Assembly: GCF_007995055.1 (NCBI RefSeq)
Contig: NZ_VOQQ01000001.1
Coordinates: forward strand, 2,525,001 to 2,589,000
Reading direction: 5' to 3'
Length of the DNA stretch: 64,000 bases
Source: Sphingosinicella ginsenosidimutans
GTDB taxonomy: Bacteria; Pseudomonadota; Alphaproteobacteria; Sphingomonadales; Sphingomonadaceae
Shown: piece after piece, positions 9,598 to 22,759 of the stretch
Position numbering within the stretch: position 1 is the stretch's first letter
How the letters are laid out: each line of letters begins with the position of its first letter
Notes under the pieces: generated by a model
The model's database searches: none
Told to the model about the DNA's origin: nothing
The model's input: only the letters and a program-made list of their open reading frames with translations
Made by a program: the position numbers and the translations under genes

Positions 9598-9957
9598 ATG
9601 ACCGCGTTTAAATCGATCCTGATCGTCGAGGATGAACCACTGATCGCGATGATGCTCGAGGATTTCCTCGAATCGCTGGGCCACCAGGTGGTCGCGACCT
9701 GCGATTCGATCGAGGACGCTCTGGCGCGGGTCGACGAAGGCGGATTCGACATCGCCATCCTCGACGTCCAGCTGAGGGACGGCCGCGCCGTCTGGCCGAT
9801 CGCCGATCGCCTGGCCGAGACCGGCACGCCGTTCGTCATCGCCACCGGCGGCCATGTCGAGCCGCCGCCCGCGCAGCACGCCGGAGCGCCGCTGCTCGCC
9901 AAGCCTTACACGATCGACGCGATCGAGCCGGCGCTGGCGGCCGCCTGCGGCGGCTGA
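9598..9957 (+). CDS. Single-domain response regulator
   Basis: A 119-residue stand-alone receiver domain with no output domain. The phosphorylation site is Asp56 in DIAILDVQL, the acidic pocket is EDEP (residues 11-14), and the conserved Lys is in LLAKPY. Such proteins act as phosphate sinks, phosphotransfer intermediates or protein-protein switches. Position directly after cckA suggests, but does not prove, a link to the CckA phosphorelay. It could also belong to the general stress or HWE kinase networks common in sphingomonads. No RBS is visible before ATG 9598. Confidence 0.88.
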   Translation: MTAFKSILIVEDEPLIAMMLEDFLESLGHQVVATCDSIEDALARVDEGGFDIAILDVQLRDGRAVWPIADRLAETGTPFVIATGGHVEPPPAQHAGAPLLAKPYTIDAIEPALAAACGG

Positions 9958-9990
9958 AGGGCTCCTGCCGGGCCGATTTGTTTCCCTCTT

Positions 9991-10014
9991 GTTCCAACAG
10001 AACACATGGTGTAC
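9991..10014 (+). promoter_or_regulatory. Candidate LexA operator upstream of recA
   Basis: GTTC (9991) and GAAC (10000) form an inverted pair five bases apart, and GAAC at 10000 is followed after seven bases by GTAC. The alphaproteobacterial LexA box is GTTC-N7-GTTC (read here as GAAC-N7-GAAC), so the second pair matches with one mismatch. It lies 54 bases before the recA start, where an SOS operator is expected. Confidence 0.5.
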
Positions 10015-10067
10015 GAAACCGCCATGCGTTGACCCGCGCCGCGGGCGCTTTAAGGGGAGAGACAGCC

Positions 10068-11138
10068 ATGACGGCCTCGCTTCACGTCGTTTCCGACAGG
10101 ACCCAGATGGACACCGATAAGCAAAAAGCACTCGACGCCGCCCTGGCGCAGATCGATCGCGCCTTCGGCAAGGGCAGCGCCATGCGGCTCGGATCGCGCG
10201 AGGCGATCCAGATCGAAACCATCTCCACCGGTTCGCTCGGGCTCGATATCGCGCTCGGCATCGGCGGCCTGCCGCGCGGCCGCGTGGTCGAGATTTACGG
10301 GCCGGAAAGTTCGGGCAAGACGACGCTGGCCCTCCATGCGGTCGCGGCGGCGCAGGCGGCGGGCGGCGTTGCCGCCTTCGTCGACGCCGAACATGCGCTC
10401 GATCCGGTCTATGCCAAGAAGCTCGGCGTCGACATCGACAACCTCATCGTCTCGCAGCCCGACACGGGCGAGCAGGCGCTCGAGATCACCGACACGCTGG
10501 TGCGCTCGAACGCGGTCGACATCCTGATCGTCGATTCGGTCGCCGCGCTGGTGCCGCGCGCCGAGATCGAGGGCGAAATGGGCGACAGCCATGTCGGCCT
10601 CCAGGCACGGCTGATGAGCCAGTCGCTGCGCAAGCTCACCGGCTCCATCTCCAAGTCCAAGTGCCTCGTCATCTTCATCAACCAGCTGCGGATGAAGATC
10701 GGCGTCATGTACGGCAATCCCGAGACGACGACCGGCGGCAATGCGCTGAAATTCTACGCCTCGGTCCGGCTCGACATCCGCCGCACCGGCCAGATCAAGG
10801 ACCGCGACGAGATCGTCGGCAATTCGACCCGGGTGAAGGTGGTCAAGAACAAGCTCGCGCCGCCGTTCAAGCAGGTCGAGTTCGACATCATGTACGGCGA
10901 GGGCGTGTCCAAATTGGGCGAAGTGCTCGATTTGGGCGTAAAAGCCGGCATCGTCGAGAAATCCGGCGCCTGGTTCAGCTATGATTCGATCCGGATCGGG
11001 CAGGGGCGGGAGAATGCCAAGGCCTATCTCAAGGACAATCCGGAGATCGCCGAGCGCATCGAGCGCGCGATCCGCGGGCGGACCGAAGAGGTCGGTGAGG
11101 CGCTGATGACCGGTCCGGACGCCGAGGACGACGCCTGA
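10068..11138 (+). CDS. recA: Recombinase RecA
   Basis: A 356-residue DNA-strand-exchange ATPase and LexA co-protease. Walker A is GPESSGKT (residues 78-85). Further family motifs are [37 protein letters not shown], and the L2-region [23 protein letters not shown] at 10068 is preceded by AAGGGGAGA. An internal Met (residue 14, [13 protein letters not shown]) is an alternative start, but the annotated one has the better RBS. Expected to be SOS-induced through the operator upstream. A GC-rich hairpin follows at 11251. Confidence 0.98.
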   Translation: MTASLHVVSDRTQMDTDKQKALDAALAQIDRAFGKGSAMRLGSREAIQIETISTGSLGLDIALGIGGLPRGRVVEIYGPESSGKTTLALHAVAAAQAAGGVAAFVDAEHALDPVYAKKLGVDIDNLIVSQPDTGEQALEITDTLVRSNAVDILIVDSVAALVPRAEIEGEMGDSHVGLQARLMSQSLRKLTGSISKSKCLVIFINQLRMKIGVMYGNPETTTGGNALKFYASVRLDIRRTGQIKDRDEIVGNSTRVKVVKNKLAPPFKQVEFDIMYGEGVSKLGEVLDLGVKAGIVEKSGAWFSYDSIRIGQGRENAKAYLKDNPEIAERIERAIRGRTEEVGEALMTGPDAEDDA

Positions 11139-11250
11139 GGCGCGCGGGGGCCGGTCTCGATCGGGGGGAGCCGGCCTTGGCCCCGGCCGCGCGTGGCAGG
11201 GGTCTCGTTGGGATCATCGGATCGTCGGGACTCGTCCCGGGTAAAGAGTT

Positions 11251-11287
11251 GCGGCCGCGTCCGGGATCAGGGGGGCGCGGCCGCTTT
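11251..11287 (+). terminator. Possible recA terminator
   Basis: Inverted arms GCGGCCGCG (11251) and CGCGGCCGC (11276) are separated by 16 bases and followed by only three T residues. The stem is perfect but the loop is long and the U-tract short, so the call is tentative. The surrounding 11139-11352 stretch holds nothing else recognisable. Confidence 0.4.
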
Positions 11288-11352
11288 CCGTTGCCGCCCG
11301 GCCATTTGCAAGGCAGCGACGCCTGTCTATGACGGCTTCCCGGGAGCCGCGC

Positions 11353-11997
11353 ATGATCGTCGTCCATCACCTCGAAAATTCGCGCTCTCAACGCGTGCTC
11401 TGGCTGCTCGAGGAGCTTGGCCTTCCCTATGAGGTGGTGCGCCATGCGCGCGATCCGAAGACGATGCTGGCCCCGCCCGATCTGTCGCGCATCCATCCGC
11501 TCGGCAAGGCGCCGGCGATCGAGGACCGCGCCGCCGAGGGCGGTGGTGGGCCGCGCGTGCTGATCGAAAGCGGCGCGATCATCGATTATCTGGTCGAAAA
11601 AGCCGAGGGCCGCCTCGGGCCGCCGGCCAATCGCGATTCGGTCCTGCGCTATCGCCAGTTCGTCCATTATGCCGAAGGCTCGTTGATGGCGCCGCTCTTC
11701 GGCCTGCTGGTCTCCGAGCGGATGGGCACGATGGGAAAGCCGGCGCGCGGGCCGATCCTCACCATGTTCGGCAAGCATCTCGACTGGCTGGAGACCGAGC
11801 TTGCCGAGCGGCCGTGGTTCGCAGGCGATGAATTCACCGCCGCCGACATCATGATGAGCTTCCCGCTCGAGCTGGCGCGCGAGCGCGCGGGGCTCGACGA
11901 GGCGTACCCCAATCTCCTCGACTGGCTCGAACGGATCCACGCCCGCCCCGCTTATGCCGCGGCGATCAAGGCAGGCGGCCCCTATCGCTACGCCTGA
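11353..11997 (+). CDS. Glutathione S-transferase family protein
   Basis: A 214-residue cytosolic GST. The N-terminal thioredoxin-like domain has HLENSRSQRVLWLLEELGLP, where the Ser of the SRSQR string is a plausible glutathione-activating residue, and the cis-Pro HPLGKAPAI. The ESGAIIDYLVEK motif binds the gamma-glutamyl part of glutathione. The helical C-terminal domain has GDEFTAADIMMSFPLE (N-capping box). Substrate unknown. ATG at 11353 starts directly on the first beta strand and is preferred to an in-frame ATG at 11329. Confidence 0.9.
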   Translation: MIVVHHLENSRSQRVLWLLEELGLPYEVVRHARDPKTMLAPPDLSRIHPLGKAPAIEDRAAEGGGGPRVLIESGAIIDYLVEKAEGRLGPPANRDSVLRYRQFVHYAEGSLMAPLFGLLVSERMGTMGKPARGPILTMFGKHLDWLETELAERPWFAGDEFTAADIMMSFPLELARERAGLDEAYPNLLDWLERIHARPAYAAAIKAGGPYRYA

Positions 11998-12036
11998 GCG
12001 CGCCCGGCCTTCCTGATCGCGTCGCGAGCGGAAGGC

Positions 12037-13344
12037 TCAGCTTTCCGGCGGCGGCGCCGCGCGGTGCGAGGGAGCATGGGGCGGCTCGATCTCCGGCGGC
12101 TCCGGCGCATCGAGACTTCCCTCCCAGCGCGCGACCACCACGCTCGCCACCGCATTGCCGACGACATTGGTCGCGGAGCGCCCCATGTCGAGGAAATGAT
12201 CGACCGCAAGGACGAGCAGCACGCCGGCCTCGGGCAGGTTGAACATGGTGAGCGTCGCGGCGATGATGACCAGGCTGGCGCGCGGCACGCCGGCGATGCC
12301 CTTGGACGTGACCATCAGCACCAGCAGCATCGCGATTTCCTGGCCCAGGCTGAGATCGATGCCATAGGCCTGCGCGATGAAGATCGTCGCGAAGGTCATG
12401 TACATCATCGACCCGTCCAGGTTGAACGAATAGCCGAGCGGCAGCACGAAGCTGGCGATCCGCGGTGGCACGCCGAACCGATCGAGCGCCTCCAGCGTGC
12501 GCGGGAAGGCGGCCTCCGACGAGGCGGTCGAAAAGGCGAGCAGCGCCGGCTCGCGGATATAGCGGACAAGCCGGCGCGCAGGGCGTCCCGCAACCAGGAA
12601 GCAGGCGCCGATGAGCAGCGCCCAGAGGATCGCGAGGCCGGCATAGAAGCTCGCGATGAAATAACCGAAGGTGCCGATGATCTGCGGGCCGCGCTCGGCA
12701 ATCGCCGCCGTCACCGCCGCGAACACCGCGATCGGGGCGAGGCGCATCACATAATCGGTGACCTGGAGGATCACCTTGGCGAGCGCCTCGGCGCCCCTGA
12801 CGAGCGGCCGCGCCGGCTCGCCCACCGCGGTGATCGCGACCCCGAGGAAAAGCGAGAAGATCACGATCTGGAGGATCTCGTTCGTCGCCATCGCCTCGAA
12901 AATCGATTGCGGCACGAGGTGAGTGATGAACTGGGTGAGGTTGAACGACGATCGCTCGACCCCGCTCGCTGCGTTCGCGGCGGGCACCGCGAAATCGAGC
13001 CCGACGCCCGGTTGCAGCAGATTGACCAGGATCAACCCGAGCGTCAGCGACACCAGGCTCGCACAGATGAACCAGAACAGCGCCTTGAGCCCGACCCGAC
13101 CGAGCGCGGCGGTATCGCCCATATGCGCGATGCCGACGACCAGGGTGGAAAAGACCAGCGGCGCGATGATCATCTTGATCAGGCGAAGGAAGAGCGTCGT
13201 GACGATCGAGAAATAGGACGCGACATCGGCGAGCCGCGCGGTCGCCGCTGGCGTGCCGTCGTCGAGCGCCGCATTGATCGCCCAGCCTGTGAAGATGCCG
13301 AGCACCAGCCCGGCCAGGATGTAATAGGTCAGGCGCTTGGCCAT
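12037..13344 (-). CDS. Dicarboxylate/amino-acid:cation symporter (DctA/GltP family)
   Basis: A 435-residue inner-membrane secondary transporter. Family marks are the FLRLIKMIIAPLVFSTLVVG helix, the serine-rich hairpin AFSTASSEAAFPRTLEAL, the NLDGSMMYM motif (NMDGT-type cation/substrate site), and the helical hairpin plus DHFLDMGRSATNVVGNAVA, whose Asp, Arg and Asn residues bind the carboxylate substrate. Likely substrates are C4-dicarboxylates or glutamate/aspartate. The C-terminus is a proline-rich tail. Tail-to-tail with the GST gene; 201 unremarkable bases separate it from the EF-G paralogue. Confidence 0.93.
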   Translation of the reverse strand: MAKRLTYYILAGLVLGIFTGWAINAALDDGTPAATARLADVASYFSIVTTLFLRLIKMIIAPLVFSTLVVGIAHMGDTAALGRVGLKALFWFICASLVSLTLGLILVNLLQPGVGLDFAVPAANAASGVERSSFNLTQFITHLVPQSIFEAMATNEILQIVIFSLFLGVAITAVGEPARPLVRGAEALAKVILQVTDYVMRLAPIAVFAAVTAAIAERGPQIIGTFGYFIASFYAGLAILWALLIGACFLVAGRPARRLVRYIREPALLAFSTASSEAAFPRTLEALDRFGVPPRIASFVLPLGYSFNLDGSMMYMTFATIFIAQAYGIDLSLGQEIAMLLVLMVTSKGIAGVPRASLVIIAATLTMFNLPEAGVLLVLAVDHFLDMGRSATNVVGNAVASVVVARWEGSLDAPEPPEIEPPHAPSHRAAPPPES

Positions 13345-13545
13345 CGTGGCTCCCCTCGAACGCTCAAGCGTCCGAGGAAGCGGAAAGCCGCGGCGGGGTC
13401 AAGGCGCTGCGCGATCTTCGCCGCCGCCTGTGCCAGGGGAAGGGCGCGCGTCCCAGGACGGCGGAGGGCCGACGAAGCCCGAACGCCCCTCCACCGTGCC
13501 GCCACGGCCTCGCGCCGATGCGCGTCTCCTACAGGGAGGATCGGC

Positions 13546-15570
13546 TCAGGCGGGCTCCATCTCCCTTTGCACCACCTTCTCGGCCAGCGTGCCGTTGAGC
13601 TCGGCCAGATGGTCGAAGGTCGCTTCGTAAGTGGCGAGCCCCTGGCTCAGCGATCGCAATTCGGCGTCGAAGCCCTGCATCTCCGCCTCGGGGATGAGCG
13701 CCTCGATCTGGTCCCAGCGCGACCAGCCCTCGCGCGGGCCCATGCCGAGCATCTGGCCGCGCCGGCTCGCGATTGCCGATGTGATGCGCGACGTCGCCAC
13801 GCTCGGCGCCACGACGGTGACCTTGAGCACCGGCTCCAGCAGGTGCGGCGCTGCGGCTGCCAGCGCCTCGCTCATCGCGATGCGGCCCGCGGTCCGGAAC
13901 GCGATCTCCGAGCTGTCCACCGTGTGGTAGGAGCCGTCGACCAGGGTCACCTCGACATCGACGACCGGAAAGCCGAGCGGTCCCTTCGCAAGCGCATCGC
14001 GAACCCCGTCCTCCACGGCCGGAATCCACTGTTTGGGAACGACACCGCCCGAAATCCGCTCGCCGAAGCGGAAGCCTTCGCCGCGCGCCAGCGGCTTCAC
14101 CTCGATGACGACGTCGCCGAACTGGCCATGGCCGCCCGACTGCTTCTTGTGCCGGCCGCGCTGGGTGACGCTCTTGCGGATCGATTCCTTGTAGCCCACC
14201 GCCGGCGGCCGTGCATCGACCGCGACCCCGTAACGGCGCTGGAGCCGATCGAGCGTGACCTTCAGATGCTCGTCATTGACGCCCTTGAGGCGGGTCTCGT
14301 GCATCGTCTCGTCCTGCTCCCAATGGAGCGCGCGATCCTCCTCGGTCAGCTTGTGGAGCGCGGTGGAAAGGCGGACGTCGTCCTTGCGATCGCGGGTGGC
14401 GATGGCGAGCGCGAAATTACGCACCGGCGCGCCGATCCCGGGCGATGGCGGGGCCTTGCCGGACGACAGCCATTCGCCCGCGCCGACGCCCTCCAGCTTG
14501 GCGATCGCGACGACATCGCCGGTCCCCGCCTCGGGGATCTTCACCGTCTTGTCGCCCTGGACGCAGAACAGGGTGCCGATCCGGATCGCGGCGCCGCCCG
14601 GTCCCTTCAGCTCCTGCCCCTCCCGGATCGACCCGCCGAAGACGCGGGCATAGGTCAGGCGGCCCATCGACCCGCCGTGCGAGACCTTGAACACGAAGGC
14701 GCACCCGTCTGCCGCGCCGAGCCTTTCCGCGGCGGCCGAAGGCGCGGGCGCCTCGTGCCGGAGCGTCTTCAGCAGGCGTCGCACCCCGAAACCGCTGGTG
14801 GCCGATCCGAACAGGACCGGCGCGATATGCCCTTCGCCGGTTTCGCGGGCGAGATCGGCATAGACGGTCGCCCGATCGGGTATTTCGTCCATCAACAGCG
14901 CTTCGAGGAGCGCATCGTCATGGTCCGCGAGCTGTTCGAGCATATGGGTCCGCTCGAGGCCCTCGCGCTCGGCGAGATCGGGCGGCACGTCCTTCTGCTC
15001 CGAAGGCTGGCCGGGGCGGTAATAATAAGCGCGCTCCAGTGCGATATCGACGAAGCCGGTGATCTTCTCGCCATCTCGAATCGGGATCCAGCGGGCGATC
15101 AGCGGCGCATCGCTCATCGGCTGGAGCGACTCCAGCAGGGTCTGGATCGATCCCCGCGCCTGATCAATCTTGTTGACGAAGATCATGTGGGGCACGCCAA
15201 GGCGTTCGAGCTGCCGCAACGTCGGCTCGGCGAGCAAGGCGCGATCCGCATCGGGATCGACGACGACGATCGCAAGGTCCGCCGCCGCGACGCCGAGCGC
15301 GCCGTCAGCGACGAAGCCGACCGATCCCGGGGTGTCGATGAAGACGTAGCGATCGCCCATATAATCGAGGTGGACGAGGTTGATCTCGGTCGAACCGCCG
15401 CGCGCCCGCGCCTCGGGGCTCGCGTCGCCGACGCAGCTTCCGTCGGCGACCGATCCCTGTCGGCTGGTCGCCCCGGCGGCAAAAAGAAGGGCCTCGGCGA
15501 GGCTGGTTTTCCCAGCGCCGCCAGGCCCGACGAGCGCGATGGTCCTGGTGCCTGCAGCTCTTTCGGGCAT
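13546..15570 (-). CDS. Elongation factor G-like GTPase (EF-G paralogue)
   Basis: A 674-residue EF-G-like translational GTPase, distinct from the canonical fusA product. The G domain has the P-loop GPGGAGKTS, G3 DTPG and G4 NKID. Domain II contains GRLTYARVFGGSIREGQELKG. Domain IV has GGHGQFGDVVIEVKPL, and domain V follows. Switch I is divergent: RARGGSTEINLVHLDY stands where canonical EF-G has RGITI. Members of this paralogue group have no settled role. ATG at 15570 follows GGAGGAG; the frame upstream of it is not coding. Divergent from alaS. Confidence 0.85.
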   Translation of the reverse strand: MPERAAGTRTIALVGPGGAGKTSLAEALLFAAGATSRQGSVADGSCVGDASPEARARGGSTEINLVHLDYMGDRYVFIDTPGSVGFVADGALGVAAADLAIVVVDPDADRALLAEPTLRQLERLGVPHMIFVNKIDQARGSIQTLLESLQPMSDAPLIARWIPIRDGEKITGFVDIALERAYYYRPGQPSEQKDVPPDLAEREGLERTHMLEQLADHDDALLEALLMDEIPDRATVYADLARETGEGHIAPVLFGSATSGFGVRRLLKTLRHEAPAPSAAAERLGAADGCAFVFKVSHGGSMGRLTYARVFGGSIREGQELKGPGGAAIRIGTLFCVQGDKTVKIPEAGTGDVVAIAKLEGVGAGEWLSSGKAPPSPGIGAPVRNFALAIATRDRKDDVRLSTALHKLTEEDRALHWEQDETMHETRLKGVNDEHLKVTLDRLQRRYGVAVDARPPAVGYKESIRKSVTQRGRHKKQSGGHGQFGDVVIEVKPLARGEGFRFGERISGGVVPKQWIPAVEDGVRDALAKGPLGFPVVDVEVTLVDGSYHTVDSSEIAFRTAGRIAMSEALAAAAPHLLEPVLKVTVVAPSVATSRITSAIASRRGQMLGMGPREGWSRWDQIEALIPEAEMQGFDAELRSLSQGLATYEATFDHLAELNGTLAEKVVQREMEPA

Positions 15571-15725
15571 GATCGTCTCCTCCGTCCGCTGGCGCGGTCC
15601 GCGAGAAGACGCGGGGCCGCGTCTTGTGGAAACCGCCAGACTGTGCCGATCCGGTGCGAACTTCAAGAGGGCAGGCGAGGGGTTCGTCGCTTGCCGCGGC
15701 GCAGCACGTCGCTTAAATCCAGCCC

Positions 15726-18372
<2,647 letters not shown>

Positions 18373-18386
<14 letters not shown>

Positions 18387-20160
18387 TCGCGTCCCTCAGA
18401 CGGCCGCCGCGCTGCGCCGGCTCGCGGTCGAGATCGCCCATCTCCATGATCTGCTGGCGAAGCTCGGCGCGCTTTTCGTGGATCGAGGCGATGACCGGAC
18501 CCATCGCCATGCCGAGATCGACCAGCACCGCCTCCGAAAGCTGGAGCGAGGATTCGAGCGTTTCGGGGACCGCGTCGGTGGCGCCGGCCTTGTAGAGCTC
18601 GGCCGCATGGGCGGCATCGCGGGCGCGCGCGACGATCGTGAGATCGGGATAGAGCTGCCGCGCGCGCCTGGTCAGCCGCACGAGCAGCACCGGATCGTCC
18701 ATGGTGAGGATGAGCGCGGTGGCATTGTCGAGGTGCAGCCGCTCGATCAGGTTCGGCCGCCCGGCATCGCCGAAGATCACATGATAGCCGTCGCGATTGG
18801 CGGCGCTCACCGAATCCACGTCGGAATCGACCGCGATGTAGCGCTTGCCGTGCGTGATGAGCATGTCGGCGACGAGGCGGCCGACACGTCCGAAGCCGAG
18901 GATCACCGAGACGGACGCGTCCGGCTCCACCTCGACAGCCGTCGGCTCCGGCGCGCCGCGCTGCCGCTCGATGCGCCGTGCGGCGACCTGGCCGAGCTTG
19001 GCGAGCAGCGGTGTGACGGTCAGCCCGATCGCGGTCACGATCTGCCAGAAGGCGGCGCTGTCGCGGCTGATGAGCTGCGCGCTGGCCGCGGCGCCAAGGA
19101 CGATCAAGGTGGTTTCGGAGGGCGCCGACATCAGCACCCCGGTCTCCGCCGCGACCCCCTTGCTGGTGCCGTAGAGGCGCAGCAACGTCGCTGTCACCGC
19201 CGCCTTGGCGACGAGCACGCCGACGACCGCGATCAGGATCGTCTGCCAGTTCGCCGCGACGATCCTGAGATCGACGCTCATCCCGACCGTGATCAGGAAG
19301 ATACCGAGCGCGAGGCCGCGGAAGGGGGCGGTGATCGATTCGACCTCGTCATGATAATCGGTCTCGGCGATGAGGATGCCGGCGACCAGCGCACCGACGA
19401 TCGGAGACAGGCCGACCGCAGTGGTGAGCAGGCTCGCGACGATCACCACCAGCAGGCTCGCGGCGAGGAACAGCTCCGGGCTCTTGGTCCGCGCCGCCTG
19501 CGCGAACAGGCGCGGCAGGAAAAGCCGTCCGATCACCATCATCGCGGCAATCGTCGCGGCGCCGAGCAGGACCACCCGAATGAGCGGGCCAAAGCCTTCC
19601 TCTCCCGCCTGCGGCCCCATCGCGCCGAGGGCGAAGATGATGGGGACCAGCGCCAGATCCTCGAACAGCAGCATTGCGAGCGCCGCGCGACCGACCGGCC
19701 CATCCGTCCCGGCGAGCGGCAGAACGAGGGCTGTCGAGGACAGGGCCAGGCCGAGCCCGAGAGCGAGCGCGCCGCTGCCCGGCGTGCCGAACCAGAAAAG
19801 ACCGGCGCCGATGAGCGCTGCTGAAATGAGCAGCTCCGCGGCGCCGACCCCGAAGACGAGCCGCCGCATCTGCCACAGGCGCTTGAACGACAGTTCGAGG
19901 CCGATCGCGAAAAGGAGCAGGATGATGCCGAATTCGGCGAACGGCTCGATCGCGTGCGGATTGGTGATGGTGACATAGCCGAGCCAGGGGAACCGGGCGG
20001 CGAGGGCGCCGAGCCCCGCCGGTCCGACCGCGAGGCCGATCAGGATGAAGCCGATGACGGGGCTGATCCGAAAACGAGCGAAGGCCGGGATCACGACCCC
20101 CGCCGCGCCGAGGATCACCAGCGCGTCGCTTAGTCCGGTAGTGGTGAATTCTGCTGCCAT
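18373..20160 (-). CDS. Kef-type K+/H+ antiporter (CPA2 family) with RCK domain
   Basis: A 595-residue monovalent cation/proton antiporter. About twelve membrane helices in the first 390 residues include [36 protein letters not shown], and [13 protein letters not shown]. The cytoplasmic RCK (TrkA-N) domain has the Rossmann motif GFGRVG near residue 416 and [13 protein letters not shown] TrkA-C domain is not apparent. Resembles KefB/YbaL exporters used for potassium and pH homeostasis; the ion is inferred from the family. Starts 38 bases from the divergent FAD oxidoreductase. Confidence 0.9.
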
Positions 20161-20198
20161 ATTGCCTTTATGCAGCTTCCGGCGCGATTGTCAGTCCC

Positions 20199-21416
20199 AT
20201 GAACGCATCCGATCTCGTGATCGTCGGGGGAGGGCCGGCAGGGATGGTGGCCGGGCTGCTTTTCGCGCGCGCCGGCGCCCGGACGATCGTGGTCGAGAAG
20301 CATGGCGATTTCCTGCGCGATTTCCGTGGCGACACGGTCCATCCCTCGACGCTGGAGCTGATGCGCGAGCTCGGGCTCCTGGAGGCGTTCCTGAAGCGTC
20401 CTCACGACGAAGTCCGCGAGATCACGGCACGCGTCGCGGACCGGCGCATCGTCGTCGCCGATTTCAGCCACCTTCCGGTCGCCTGCAAGTTCATCGCGCT
20501 GATGCCCCAGTGGGACTTTCTCGATTTCGTGGCCGAGGAGGCGCGCCACTATCCAACCTTCGAACTCAGGATGAACGCCGAGGTGGTGGACCTGATCGAA
20601 GAGGGCGGCCGGATCGCCGGCGTGACGCTGAAGGACGGGACGCAGCTGCGCGCCCGGCTCGTCATCGCCGCGGACGGGCGCGGCTCGATCCTGCGTGACA
20701 AGGCCGGCTTCGCGAAGCGCGATCTCGGCGCGCCGATCGACGTTTTGTGGTTCCGCCTTCCCAAAGGCAGGGTCGCGCATGGCGAAACCGGCGGCACGTT
20801 CGGCGCCGGCACCTTCGTCGTCCAGTTGGATCGCGGCGATTACTGGCAATGCGCGTTCGTGGTCGCGAAGGGTGGCGCCAGCGAGGTCGAGGCGCGCGGC
20901 ATCGCGGCGTTTCGCGCCGATGTCGCCGGCGCCGCACCGGATCTGGCGGACGTCGTCGGCGAGCTTGAAAGCTGGGATCAGGTGAAGCTGCTTTCGGTCT
21001 CGCTCGACCGGCTTGAAACCTGGTCGCGTCCCGGGCTGCTCGCCATCGGGGATGCCGCCCATGCCATGTCGCCGGTCGGCGGCGTCGGCATCAACCTGGC
21101 GATCCAGGACGCGGTGGCGGCGGCGAATATCCTCGCCGCGCCGCTGTCGGCGGGCGAACCGGTCGATTCGCGGCTCGACAAGGTGCGTGCGCGAAGGCTG
21201 CTTCCCGTCCGAATCGTGCAGCGCGTCCAGAAGGCCGTGCACGACCGGATCCTCGCCCCGACGATCCACCGCCGGGCGGTTCTGCAGGACGTGCCGCTCC
21301 TGCTCAGGCTGTTCGATCGGCTGCCGCCGCTGCGCCGTCTTCCGGCACGCCTGCTCGGGCTCGGCATCCGGCGCGAGCACATCGCTTCGCCGGATGCCGG
21401 ACTGCGTCGGCCCTAG
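20199..21416 (+). CDS. FAD-dependent monooxygenase/oxidoreductase
   Basis: A 405-residue flavoprotein of the UbiH/PHBH class. The N-terminal dinucleotide-binding motif is GGGPAG (residues 10-15), the DG motif region is [18 protein letters not shown], and the second FAD motif is [16 protein letters not shown] (near residue 284). The middle domain should bind substrate, which cannot be named from sequence. No biosynthetic neighbours point to a pathway. Its stop overlaps the convergent icd gene by four bases. Confidence 0.85.
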   Translation: MNASDLVIVGGGPAGMVAGLLFARAGARTIVVEKHGDFLRDFRGDTVHPSTLELMRELGLLEAFLKRPHDEVREITARVADRRIVVADFSHLPVACKFIALMPQWDFLDFVAEEARHYPTFELRMNAEVVDLIEEGGRIAGVTLKDGTQLRARLVIAADGRGSILRDKAGFAKRDLGAPIDVLWFRLPKGRVAHGETGGTFGAGTFVVQLDRGDYWQCAFVVAKGGASEVEARGIAAFRADVAGAAPDLADVVGELESWDQVKLLSVSLDRLETWSRPGLLAIGDAAHAMSPVGGVGINLAIQDAVAAANILAAPLSAGEPVDSRLDKVRARRLLPVRIVQRVQKAVHDRILAPTIHRRAVLQDVPLLLRLFDRLPPLRRLPARLLGLGIRREHIASPDAGLRRP

Positions 21417-22636
21417 GCGGGCTGCGCGGCCATCGCCGTTTCGAGATTGACCCGGACCGCCTCGAAGAACTGTTCGGTCGTCATCCAGCTCTGGTCCGGG
21501 CCGATCAGGATGGCGAGGTCCTTGGTCATCTTGCCGCTCTCGACCGTTTCGACGCAGACCCGCTCGAGCGTCTCGGCGAAGCGAGTGACCTCCGGCGTGC
21601 CGTCGAAGCGGCCGCGATATTTGAGGCCGCCGGTCCAGGCGAAGATCGAGGCGATCGGATTGGTCGAGGTCGCCTTGCCCTGCTGGTGCATCCGATAGTG
21701 GCGGGTGACTGTGCCGTGCGCCGCCTCGGCCTCGATCGTCTTGCCATCCGGCGACATCAGGACGGACGTCATCAGCCCCAGGGAGCCGAAGCCCTGCGCG
21801 ACCTGATCCGACTGCACATCGCCGTCGTAATTCTTGCAGGCCCAGATGAACTTGCCGCTCCACTTGAGCGCGGAGGCGACCATGTCGTCGATCAGGCGAT
21901 GCTCGTAGACGATGCCGAGCTCCTTGAACTTGTCCTTGAACTCCGTCTCGTAAACCTCTGCGAAGATGTCCTTGAACCGCCCGTCATAGGCTTTGAGGAT
22001 GGTGTTCTTCGTCGACAGGTAGACCGGCCATTCGCGCACCAGGCCATAGTTCATAGACGCGCGGGCGAAATCGCGGATCGATTCGTCGAGATTGTACATG
22101 CCCATGGCGACGCCGGCGGCCGGGAAGTCGAAGACGTCGAAATCGAGCGTCTCGCCATTTTCGCCCTGCCATTTCATGGTGAGCTTGCCAGGGCCGGGCA
22201 CCTTGAAATCGGTCGCGCGATACTGGTCGCCGAAGGCATGGCGGCCGACGACGATCGGATCGGTCCAGCCGGGGATCAGCCGCGGGACGTTGGACATTAC
22301 GATCGGCTCGCGGAAGATCGTGCCGCCAAGGATGTTGCGGATCGTCCCGTTGGGCGATTTCCACATCTTCTTGAGGCCGAATTCCTCGACCCGCGCCTCG
22401 TCCGGCGTGATCGTCGCGCACTTCACGCCGACGCCATATTTCTTGATCGCCTCGGCCGATTCGACGGTGATCCGGTCGTCCGTCTCGTCGCGCTTCTCGA
22501 TGCCGAGATCAAAATAGACGAGATCGATGTCGAGATAGGGCAGGATCAGCCGTTCGCGGATCCACTGCCAGATGATGCGGGTCATCTCGTCGCCGTCCAG
22601 TTCGACGACCGGGTTCTTCACCTTGATCTTGGCCAT
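21413..22636 (-). CDS. icd: Isocitrate dehydrogenase (NADP+), eukaryotic-like type
   Basis: Oxidatively decarboxylates isocitrate to 2-oxoglutarate in the TCA cycle. The 407-residue protein begins [19 protein letters not shown] and contains [40 protein letters not shown] and [13 protein letters not shown], all typical of the homodimeric eukaryote-like NADP-IDH found in alphaproteobacteria. HGTVTRHYR is the NADP-binding region. Length is as expected. Confidence 0.97.
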   Translation of the reverse strand: MAKIKVKNPVVELDGDEMTRIIWQWIRERLILPYLDIDLVYFDLGIEKRDETDDRITVESAEAIKKYGVGVKCATITPDEARVEEFGLKKMWKSPNGTIRNILGGTIFREPIVMSNVPRLIPGWTDPIVVGRHAFGDQYRATDFKVPGPGKLTMKWQGENGETLDFDVFDFPAAGVAMGMYNLDESIRDFARASMNYGLVREWPVYLSTKNTILKAYDGRFKDIFAEVYETEFKDKFKELGIVYEHRLIDDMVASALKWSGKFIWACKNYDGDVQSDQVAQGFGSLGLMTSVLMSPDGKTIEAEAAHGTVTRHYRMHQQGKATSTNPIASIFAWTGGLKYRGRFDGTPEVTRFAETLERVCVETVESGKMTKDLAILIGPDQSWMTTEQFFEAVRVNLETAMAAQPA

Positions 22637-22759
22637 GAGCGATGCGCTTTCCTGTCGGAATGGGTGTTGAAGGGGGCCTTAAGCGGCCCGCGCGCGGCGA
22701 TCAACAGGTGCGCGTCGGCTTTGGGTGGCCGACGGCGAAACGCCGCTTATGGTCGGGTG

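Noticed and set aside
7060-10131. A 1023-codon open frame on the minus strand
   Set aside because: It is antisense to cckA, the response regulator and the start of recA; no recognisable domain.
11139-11352. Possible small RNA or tRNA gene after recA
   Set aside because: The region is GC-rich with a hairpin, but no cloverleaf, CCA end or conserved tRNA T-loop string is present.
13345-13545. A gene in the gap between the symporter and the EF-G paralogue
   Set aside because: Open frames here are short shadows without RBS or domain content; nothing supportable was seen.
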